Shown: positions 10,501 through 22,500 of the stretch, piece by piece | How positions within the stretch are numbered: position 1 is the first letter of the stretch | Layout: the number at the start of each line of letters is the position of its first letter | The notes under the pieces: model-generated | What the model was told of the DNA's origin: nothing | The model's database searches: none | Seen by the model: the letters and a program-made list of their open reading frames with translations, nothing else | Position numbers and translations under genes: made by a program | From: Carposina sasakii | Lineage: Eukaryota > Arthropoda > Insecta > Lepidoptera > Carposinidae | Assembly (NCBI GenBank): GCA_014607495.2 | Contig: CP053148.1 | Location: forward strand, 15,128,001-15,192,000 | DNA length: 64,000 bases | Reading direction: 5' to 3'

Positions 10501-13500
10501 ACTTTCTGGGGGACATTTTGGTCGTCGGCTTGATGCGAAAGTGAGGACATAATGATTCCTTCATTGGCCATGGGACACATTGGGGCACGTTGTCGTCCGT
10601 TTGATTGCCAGGTGTATAATGAACAATCGTCAGGACATTCAAAAAACGGTCCAAGTTTTAACTCTGCGTAATGCAACGGCCAGGATTTTAGTACTGATGG
10701 AGTGCCTGTTCTCCTTTTCTTCAAGTAATCACATCAGTAACTTGATTCCTTCGCCATCCCAGAAGACTGTCGCCATGACCTTTCCAGCCGACAAAACAGT
10801 CTTGGCCTTCTTTGGGGCACGTTCACCAGTCGCCATCCATTGTTTTGATTGCTGCTATAAAATTAGTTGATTCAGGTGTATAATGATGGACCCAAGTTTC
10901 GTCCACAGTGACAAATCGACTCAAAAAATTCCGAGGAGCTTACGCTTCTGATGGCCATGCGCTGGTAGTCTGTTGAAACAAATGGCCGTCCTCCAGTGTC
11001 TGGGGCATCTTTTACTATGCGATCTAAAATCGTGTCTTAGTACACTTTTGCACTGGTTTTGACACCTTTTTCACAAAAATGCACTTCAGTAGGGCCATAG
11101 TAGGACACTCCCAACCAAATCATGATTGATGATGGATGATGGCCGTGCTGCACTCTAGGAATGGCATTTCCAGCGGCCGCAGAGCTGGTAGCGTACACCC
11201 TGTCATTTTGTTTGTTGTACTTCTCTTCGATATAAAAAATTTTCTCGTCTGTAAACGGGATATCGCGGTGTCTGTTTCTTGCGTACCGCTTTAGCAAAAC
11301 TTTGCATTTCTTGGCTCTCATAGCTATCAGACGCGCGTTCAGAAGATGCCCACTCTTTTTTCGGTATGCTCGTAGTCCCAGGTCTTCATTGAGTACTTTT
11401 TTTTACGGTACTTCTGGTTAATCCCATCTCCAAAGCCATCAGTTTCTGTTTGCGGAGGGTATTTCTTGCAATACGCGCCTTGATTGCTTTGATGATCCCT
11501 GGAGTCCTAACGGAACGAGGTCTGCCATTTCTTTTCTTGTCATCGACACTAGAGGTTTCATTGTACCTCTTGATGGTACGGTACACGAACCTCTTCGTGA
11601 GTTTTAACTTTTGAAGCAAGTTGAATATCGTCTTCGGTGGATGGCCGCAACGATGCAATGCAATTACTGCTACTCTGTCCTCTTTGCGAGTCCACTCCAT
11701 CGTAAAAATGAATGAATGTAATTGTGATTTGGCAGATTATTAATAAAAAAATATTCGAAAATCGAACACCATTTCATTTTTTTTTCTAGGTGTTCTATTT
11801 TTAAAATAAATGGCCAGTGACAGTATTTAAGAACCGACTAGGTACTCCACACCGTATTTCGGCCATGGCGGCCAATCTCGGCGGAGGTTAGCCGCAGGGG
11901 ATATTATAGTGCACAAGTGTGTGCACACAGGTGCAATCTCAATCCCTCACTCTCGTAGATGGGATTGTAATCCGACCCGTACAGAGGCCTTCGGCTAACA
12001 ATATGTAACTTGCAATTGTAAACCGGTAGCAACGCGATAGCGAAATTGTACAATTATCGCGAGTTAAGGACAAATTCCTCTGCCATTGCCGTCAGGTAAT
12101 ACGAATTTAATAATCGTGCAGTTCGTATCTTTGGCACAATACGTAATAAGGGGAACTGGAAAGGAAAAGTTAGCTTGTGTTCGGTACATACATACTGCGT
12201 ACGCTACATTGGCTCTTGTTGTACTTTATTGCATCTCCTTTTTGCCTCCCCTTCAAGGTTTAATATTATTTCGGAGTTTCCGTATTAGAAATGTAAACTA
12301 GTATTCATTCTCTTTTTTAGTTATGATTTACGGTATTGCTAAAATATAGCGCCTGATATTAAACGTGCGAACTTACATTTAATAGTAAAAATAAAAATAA
12401 ATATCATGTAATGTGATTAGCTTATTAAATGTAAAAGATTTGCTTATAGTAAGTACTAAAAGAACTAGAATATGAGTGTACAATATTATGACACTGCCAG
12501 ACCTGCGTTTGCTCTATTCTGTTTGATGTTGTTCGACTTTGGTGGGAATTTAAAGTAGTTTGATCTGAATACAGACTCGCGGTGTATATTTTATGTTGAT
12601 TTCCGTTGTCTTGTCCACACTTTAGGCACTATGTGATTTTACATTATACGTTACAGCCGCCACACACACAATTTCATCCGCATAAATTTTGTATATTTCC
12701 CGTTTTTTTACGTATCCATGTGAATTTCGGGAAATCCTTTCTTAGTGCTTCTCCATAAAGGAACGTACATTTCGTTTCAGCTTCAGTGTCAATCACTCTC
12801 TGACGCAAAAGACTCTTTATTTACTAAGATTTGGAATTTTAAACCGTCATTTCTGCTATAGAAAATCCACTGCTGGACACAGGCTTCCCCTATGTTCGCA
12901 ATTATAAACCAAAGGAAGTTAAGTCTTCTAGTGCACTTTGATTAAATCACATTTTCTTCGTTGTCGAGAGCAGTGGTTAAAAGAAAGTGATATTAAAATT
13001 GACAATTGACAACAGTTATAAATGCTTTTAAGGGCAGATTTTTCCAAACGTTACGCCTATTTGAAGAATACTGTCTCTATCATGATCAAGGGTTATAGAA
13101 AGACAACATCAATTTTATTCTTCCGAAGCTAAATCTCCGTTTGGAAAAGTCAGCTCTTAATGGAATTAATGATTTTGACGTAGTAATGTTGTTTTTTTCG
13201 TGCGCAGTGCAAAAGGCGGTACGAAGAGCCATTGCCGCAGTCGCCGCAATGCGCGAAGAGGTTTTGCCTTGACGCGGCGATGGCGCCCGGCGGATCGCTA
13301 AACGACTGGAGCGCTGGCCCCGTCATGCCCCCTGAACTCACCCAGTGGTTGAGCAAGTTAGCAGCTCTATATTTATTTGGTCATCATCATTTGCAGCCAT
13401 GAGACTTCACCTTGGAAACTAAACTCGAAAATGCCTCGAAACATTTCCCACCATTTTTTGTTACCGGTAGCTAGATTTTTGTGCCTGAAGAGCGGCGGTA

Positions 13501-16500
13501 GGCACACCCACACATAGTAGACTATTATTTGGAGACTAACAAAAATGGTACACTTATAAAAAGGTTCATAGTCCAGCAATATTGAATGGATTGAAGCTAA
13601 TAGGACACTAACTACCAAAGACTAAAAAAACTAACTTAAAACAACTACCAAAAGTACCTACTACTGACTTCTGAATGGTAGGGTAGACGCTAACATTGAT
13701 GAATATCTATGTGTGTTTCAAAGTCATGGATGTTTCTATATTTATCTATGTATGTATTACATTTTATAATACTGTTGCTTAGCCCACAAGGTACAACTCC
13801 TTAAGAATCTTACTGATGATGAGCATTTATTTATATATGTCCTTTTAGGTTCCAATCATGGTCGAACAACGACAAGATCCAGGCTTTAGACGCTCTAATA
13901 GGGCGCTGCTCCGCCAACCACGTGCGTCACATGATGAAGGCGATCGAGCCCCTTTTCCAACGGGACTTCATCTCCCTGCTGCCAAAGGAAGTGGCCCTCA
14001 CCGTGCTTGGATACCTGCAGCCTAAAGACCTGCTAAGAGCCGCGCAAACCTGCAAATACTGGAGGTTAGTATAGGATAGAATAGTTTTTTTTGAAAATTT
14101 CACATACACGGACAGAAACAACATAGAACAGGCCATAGAAATAGAGTAGAAATAGATACAATCGCCGCGTGGTGCCGGCAGAGTAGAATTGTACCACCCC
14201 ATGTCTGCCCGTGGGTATCGTACGAGGCGATTAAGGGTTTCCGGGAGGTGGGCGGCAGCGCCTCCCGTGTTGACAATATAGTCCAAAATACAAACTGCGG
14301 TCACCAACCCGCTTGCCCAGCGTGGTGACTATGGGTAAATACCCCCCAATAGGGGGAGGCCTACGTCCAGCAGTGGACTACAATGCAACTGATGATGATG
14401 AGATACAATCGAAAGTAGTAGGTAGACAGGTATGGCTAAGGAATGCTTAGGAAATGTGTCCGGAGTGCTCATGATGCGGGTATTCACTAGAGTACATCAG
14501 CTGCATATTCTTGCATGTGGTAAGAGTCGACTATGGAACTCAGGCATTCTGTCAGACCATAAACTAGAAACTTGTCACTGATAATTATAATCTGTGCCCG
14601 CTATGCTAAACGTGGCTGAAAGGATCTCCTTGATGATCCTGCACTTCTGGCTACCCATTTCGAGATTTTTTATCGGTGACAGTGACCTTTCAGCAGCTTC
14701 ACTTGCTAGAACTCGGTTGAAGTGTCTCGTGAAGATTTGGAATATCGGCCAGTTTGTTAAGGCTCCCAGTTTCTCTGATGATGGGATCATGGAGAAATCG
14801 AGGGCAATTTCTTGAGGGCAAGGCCAGGAGCCAGATGGGATAGTAAATCTCTTTAGGGTCTACAGTAAGCCCGAGTTTTAAGCCGAAATTTTGTTTTACT
14901 GTGTCATATCAGACCTTTGTACTTATTTTATCTTACCCTGTACCTATTTATCTACACAAGCTTAACCTATGGAATAAAACCACATTATCGAAGTGGTAAT
15001 TTGAGATATGCTAATGATAGCCCATAGATTCAGACGTCAGATATATATTATACTTTCAAACTAGACAATGATAAGAAGGTACTTTTTGAATCGGCATGTA
15101 TAACTTGATTTGTTTTTGAGTGCGATAGGCTATGTTTTGCCCGGTAGTCCCTTTCTTCTCCGAATATCGATCGTTCGAAAATCATAATCCCTAACAAGTT
15201 TGCTATAATCATTACTTTCCATAATGTTCGCGTATACGAAATTGTATATTACCTAATCGTCTTTAATTCTAATACTTTGGTGCCAAAAAATCGGGTGCTA
15301 TAATGATTAGATGTCCTAATTTTTCTTGCTATAAAGTCACATGTCCTAAGTGTTATATTGTATATTGTACGTTAGACCGAATGGTGGTTTATAATAATAT
15401 TGTTAGTAGAAATCTGTCTAGAGCATTATTTAAAACAAAAATTTGAATTAGGATGAATAAAAAAAACAGGCACTTAAAATCGACTCAGTTTCCCTCGACG
15501 TGGAGTCTTATCTGCCCTACCCCTAGAGTGCAATGTAAAAGCGCGTAGACGCGGAGGGGCGAGGCGGCCCGCGAGCTGAGGAACAGGTGGATGCTGCGCC
15601 GGCCAGTCTCAGCCGCAGCGTTACATCCATGCCTGCTGCATGCTTGCGACGCTGCATGCTCGCGATAAGCTCGCGTGGGACTAGCTTGCATTCGCCGGCA
15701 TTCTGCAGTCCCGCATGCTTGCTTGCAAGAAACGGAGGTCTCGCTCCGCTCTGACAGTACTATCAATAAACAAACGTGAATGTGGCAATTTTATCATGCA
15801 TGACTGACTGCATCATCAATGCTTGCTTGCACTGCTTAACTGTTACCCGAATGAAGGAAAACATGCAGAAAGCAACTAAAACTTTGCAATAAATTAAAAT
15901 TGATTACGTTGAAGGGTGGTGTGCTGCATGCTTGCATGCTGCAAACAATAATTAATATTACTTTTTTTAATTATGTCATAAACATTAACTATTAAAAAAT
16001 GCATCCTCGTCGAGATTACATCCCATAACTTAGTTTTTCTGATTTCCACCAACTTTCTTCTCGACTAATTTGTACCTACTATCAGAAATAACTGGATGAG
16101 CAGGAAATCTGCACCAAGCAAAGAAATTTTTGATGTTTGTTACTCAGTTATTTGCTTATGCAAAAACTAACTAATTTAGATAAAAGGAGGATGGGCAAAA
16201 TATCCCCACCGACCAATAAGGACCAGACGCATATCGTTAGAAAGCGTTTTTTGTGACTATGAATTCACAAAAACTTGCCTTTTAAGTAAAAAAAGGAAAT
16301 CATTTTTTATATGCTAGTTTTTTAAGATTTCTTTGAACTTTTTTCAACGCTTTGAGCATCACCCTTATAGTAACAATTCATAGTCACAAAAACGATATAG
16401 TTTTCCAATGTTATAGGTCTGATCGTTACTGATCGGTACTCATACATTTTTGCCCATTATCCTTTGGCACTAATTTATCTCTATTTCATTGGAATTTCTA

Positions 16501-19500
16501 ATGTGCACCTATCATTTACTCTTAGATAATAATAACAAATTCACATACTACAAAATCTGCACCACGGGGAACTATTTTTTGTATCGGCGGCAACACTGAA
16601 TGTCGTTTATTATTCATGATAATTTTATAATGAAATTTCATAATTATGAGATACTTACTGATGGTAATCTCTAGTCTCTTTTTTATGCATTGTAGGATAT
16701 TTTTTACACAATTTCACTATACAAACAGAAATTTTACTACGAAATATGATTAAAATTTAATAAAACTGACTGTAGTCATCTTGGCATATTGTTGACAACT
16801 AGACTGTGGAGGTTCGAAGTCGTGTCTGACGTGTACGGCAGAGTAATTGTATGTATGACTGTAGTACTTCTAGAGAGCGGAGCGAAAATCCTTATTCTAA
16901 GACAAGAAAGTTGTTATCGGAAGGTTAGGTCCGTCTTATGAATATTATAGATTGTGATATTTATAGCAAAAATAATTAGGACATATTATATTTAGGGATT
17001 TCGGTTATCGGGCAAGGTGATATTATAGGAAATTAAGTTAAGGCTACTTATCATTCGGACACATGATGATTATTCGGCACACAAATAAATTATTTTAATG
17101 AATTTTTATTACCAAATCGAGTTATTACACATTTATGAAGAGAAGAGAGAAAAGATATGTTACAATTAATTTTTTATTATGACACGTTATATTATAGATA
17201 AAAAATTTATGAGACAAAATAGAGTACCGTTCTGCCCGCAACATTGCCTACACGTTTGCATTTTAGTATAATAAAATAATAATAATGAAGCCATTTATTT
17301 CGGACATAACATGTACAATACAAGTACATTCCTTATTCTTCTATGCTGCTCTGGGAGTGAAAAAAAAAAACGTATAACAGCTGTTCTCTTCCCGGGCATA
17401 CTGTACAAGTCAGTAGAGGGACAAGACGGTCTTGGTGTTTTGTAGGCGATGGGCTGACCACCTGTCACTATAAACCGAACTTGTACATCTCAATTATACT
17501 CTCAAAATTGGTCAGAAGTGGCACCATGTGGTTCTATCGACCCTTGGTGCTCTGCCTATCCCTTAAGGGATAAAGGCGTGATTATATGTATGTACATTCC
17601 TTAATCAATTGCACTGTTATGAAATAAGTTTACATATAAGAATTAAGAGTTAACATTATTCGTGCTTTTTTATTTTCTGTAAGTCCGTTTGCCAGTTGGC
17701 AAAGGCCTCCTCCAACCTACTCTATTCTTGTATAAAATTAAAATATTTTTTTTTTTACTGGGCTGGTCCCGACAGACGATATCGTGTATTTACTTATGTA
17801 ATCGTCGTAAAGCATTCTTATTTCTCACGCCATATTAAAATTTTCCAGATTCCTTGCCGACGACAACCTATTATGGAAGGAGCAGTGTCGCAGATCGGCA
17901 TTAAATCGCTGAAGAAGATGCCTAGTTCCCTCCCTCGGTGCGCCAGCCCTTGGAAAGCAGCGTATATGCGGCAGTACTTGATTGAAGACAATTGGTTGCA
18001 TCGACCGGTCACCTATCCGAAGGTTATGAGGGGCCACGATGACCATGTCATCACCTGTCTACAGTTCTACGGCAATAGGATCCTTAGTGGCAGCGATGAC
18101 ACCACCCTCAAAGTGTGGTCTGCTATTACTGGCAAGGTATTTTTTGCTATTGACTTACTTGAGTTATGTTCCCGTGTGCCCTAGATGGGGCAGAGAGCTT
18201 CGACGGTTTTCCATCATCTTGAGCTGCTATTGCTACACACGTTTGTATTCCCACAATAGGGAAGCCAGAACTGAAGTATTATTAAGGAGATCTTATAGTC
18301 ACAATAAGCAAGAGGTTTGTAGCTCATCACTTGATAAGAATGCCCCTGACAGGGTTCGAAGTGATAATTATCATTGATTGAAAATATACCTTGATAATTA
18401 TAAAAATCAAACACTAAAATATTCTAAGTTTATTTGGCGAAGGCGTACAACATGAAAAAAAAAAATGTTTGACTGACGAGATAAGTGCAAATGCCTTTTC
18501 TTTACATACTTACTGAGACCCCTTTGAGATAAATATATTATCATTTAAATAAATAAAATTTAAGAAGTTAAATGGAAAATCAACTAGGATAATTACCGGA
18601 TAATTATTAAGATGATTATCAAAAAAAATATTTATCTTGATAATTTCGAACCCTGGCCCCTGAGTTACTCAATGATCAACATGCACGGAAGGGGCGGTCA
18701 CTAGAATACATCAGCTGCATGATGTATTCTCGTGAAGCCCCGCCTCAGCACTACTAGAGATAGCTGTTATGGTGTCCCACTGCTGGGCAAAGGCTTCCCC
18801 TTTTCGAGTCCACACGGCTCGTGTTCTCCGTCCGACCAAAAAAAGTATTTCTACAGCTAGAGACAGGAATATGTATTTAAAACGGAATCACACAAATAAT
18901 GTTTCCTTTTCCAGTGTCTGCGCACGTTAATGGGCCACACCGGAGGCGTGTGGTCGTCGCAGATGGTCGGAGACCTGGTGATCAGCGGCTCCACGGACCG
19001 GACCCTTCGCGTGTGGAACGCCAAGTCGGGCCAGTGCCTCAAGGTGCTCACGGGGCACACTTCCACCGTGCGCTGCATGCATTTGAACCAGAACCGGTTA
19101 GTGCACACATTTTAACCACAGCTTATAAGTACAGCCCAGGCTGCAATTCTGTAGGCGAAATGTGCCATGAGCAATGTAAAATAGTCTGTGGTTCATTTTA
19201 TTAGCAATGTAAAACAGTCTGTGGTTTATTTCAATAGCAATGTAAAATAGTCTGTGGTTCATTTCATTAACTTTGCTATCTTTTTAAAGCGTTTGTATAT
19301 GGGAGTTAGCACGTCACATACGGCAGCTACAATATATTAATAAGCATTGGAATTTCCGTTATTTTACATTACCGTGGGAATTATGGTAAATCCTTTCTTA
19401 TCGGATGCCTATGTTAAACAAATAAGAAATTCCAAGTTTCAGGTGTCTACGATGAGTGGTTTAAGGCTATGCGATGATCCGTCAGTCATTCAGATTAAAG

Positions 19501-22500
19501 ATTTTTTTATGAATAAATGTACTCGTATATCATAAACAACCCAAAATACAGGATAACATTAATTATAATGTTTTATTAAATCTATGCTAAGCGTATTTTG
19601 TATATTGGAACGTTATTCTATTCATAACAGAACTGAAGTAATTTATTATGTAAAGTACAAGAGATATTTCAAAGTTAAAATAACCTACAGCGAATGTTTA
19701 TTTTCTGATATCAGATATCAATAAGTTCTATTCAGTTCGATTGTGCATTACTTTCTATTACGTCAAATCTCAGCTGGCGCTCGTTTATTGATTGACAGAA
19801 ACGTATGAACAATTCAGACGTCGTCGCGTCGGTTTGACATCGAATATGTATTCGAGTCGCACACTTGGTGCGCCTTGTACAAGCTTGTATAAGCTTGTTC
19901 TGTGACAACGACATACTGTCAAAAAGCTAAATATAATTAAATATGTGAGCGATTTAGCTCTCAATACTTGTGTATATGGCTTCTAGCGAACGATTTTATT
20001 GTTTATATTATTAGTGTATATTTGTACATAGCTACAAATACTACATGCAATAGAATCACATTTAAACGCGCACAAACTTGTTTCATGGGTCTATTTATGG
20101 CATGTCTGACGGAGGATGCACTAATAATTTTACTATAAACTGCCTATTACATAAAGTGACATGTCCTGACTGATTTATCAACGCCGAGGAAAATTTACTG
20201 AATTGATAGTTTCCATATTTGGACCGTAGCTTCCTTTTGTAATAGATAGGTCTAAGGGATATCCCGAAATTCCCACGGGAACAAGAATATCCGAATTGTA
20301 AAGTAGTGCTCGACACATTTAGCTCAATACTCGTCTGGGTGATCAGAACCACATTTTGGTGTCAACCTGTCAAATTTGCAGGTGTAAAATGCAATGTTGA
20401 CTCCACTCTGATATCTGCGATATATGATACAAGTTAATGCGTGGAACGTTGAATGTTGCATTAATGGATCTATATATAACTAGCGAACCGCCCCGGCTTC
20501 GCACGGGTGCAGTGCTGATACTATACATATAAACCTTCCTCGTGAATCACTTTTTTTTATTAAAAAAAACCGCATCAAAATCCGTTTCCTAGTTTGAAAG
20601 ATTTAAGCATACATAGGGACGCAAAGAAAGCGGTAAGCGGCTTTGTTTTATAATATGTAGTGATTAGCAAAAAAGTGATGTATTGACTAATAGTCAATAC
20701 ACCAAAACCAACAAACAACAACAAACCAACAAAAACCAAGCATAGTCATAGTCTTTTATTTTCACTTACGTATTTTTATTAATTTAATTGATTATTCTGT
20801 TTAAGTACTCGTACTATTATATTTATGTATTATTATTATATTTATTTTGATGTAATAAAATTAATACTCACCCACATACATTATATGCGGGCGTCCACTA
20901 TAACAAATATAAAATGCTTTACGCTTTGCGCACTGACGAATACTATCCCGTTCAAATCACGACGGCAGGTCCACCACCTTGTTTTGTGACAAGCTATAAA
21001 CTAAAGTATTATTACAGCGTCGTATCTGGTTCCCGAGACGCGACGCTGCGCGTGTGGTCGATCCCCGAGGGTCGCTGCCTGCGCATTCTTGTCGGCCATC
21101 TTGCCGCCGTTCGCTGCGTACAGTATGACGGAAAGGTGGTCGTGTCCGGCGCGTACGACTACTTCGTCAAAGTGTGGAATCCGGACACTGGCGAGTGTCT
21201 TCACACGCTCGCCGGCCACACTAATAGGGTTTATAGTTTGCAGGTGAGTGTTGTTTTTTTTGCAGGATTATTGTCTAGTTTATAACACAGTGCGGGGCCC
21301 ACAGGCTGATTGGTTTAGTAGGTGGTGACTAGTTACCCTGCCTACGACGCTATAAGTCCTGGGTTCGAATCCCGGTAGGTGCAAACATTGATATGATGAG
21401 CAACTTTTTATCCGAGTATGTTTCTATACTTATCAATGTATTTATATACCGTTGCTTAGTACCCACGACACAAGACTTTAGGGATCTTAGTGTGGGACTA
21501 GGTGTCGTGATAGGTGTTGCGAAGTGTGTGAATATTTATTTGTTATTATAATATAGTGGCATTTTAATTTCGAGTAAGTAGAGTGCGCTTGTGTTTGCAA
21601 CTCGTCACGACCTGTCTTCCACATTCTAATACCATTCTGTGTACGGGTATTTGTCCAATTTTATTTCTATCTCATACAACCAGCTATTTTATATTTAGAC
21701 TTGTATGTTCAAGTGTTCATCTAGCTAGAAAGAAGGTAAAATTATTTTGTATTGTGAAAATATAAAATGGTACTACAAGTAACATAAAATATACAAACGT
21801 AACTTAATAGTAATAGAGGTCGAAAAAGGATTGAATCTACTTGACCGCAATTTGGTGTTTGTGCGTTATTCTGATATGATGATGAGTTTATAATTCATTG
21901 ATATCATTTTTATTTATGATCCATTTTCATATGTATTGGATCAAAAACACGGTCTGCATAAGAAACAGTAACAAATATAATAAACATAATTTTGTTATAA
22001 TGCTAAGTGTTTGCTTACAAAATCGAGTGTAACGAAATGATATGAGATATTGGTTAGTATGGCTTGGGTATACAAATAAATCAAATACTTACTAATAATT
22101 CTTCTAAAATAACCCTTAACGCAAATAACTCTGTTTTTAACATCTATGTGTACCTTGGTCTAAGCTCTGGCGGTAACAGCTAATGTTTGTGTTATTGATT
22201 AACGTAGGCGTGGCTATATGTATGTACTTAAGAAAATAAAACTTAAAATCTCGGATGAATAAGCAAATGTCACGAACCTCTATTTTCTATGGTCTAACCT
22301 CATCTCTTTCGTTTCATAGGCTTTCATGATATCATGGTCGATTCTGACCGTCACACTTAAACGTAAACTTAATCATAGTCAGGTCTATCCCTCTCCGTTC
22401 TTAACATAATTGGCTGAGAGAGAAAGGGATAGGTAGGACTACTCTTACGTTTAGGTTTAAGTGTGACTGTCAGAATCGACCATATCCTCGTTGATGGGTA

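Noticed and set aside
10580..10870. 96-codon plus-strand frame
   Set aside because: It is the antisense shadow of the mariner relic read on the minus strand.
14575..14790. 71-codon minus-strand frame as a gene
   Set aside because: It is part of a dispersed repeat also seen at 18228-18770 and 54755-54900, with no splice context.
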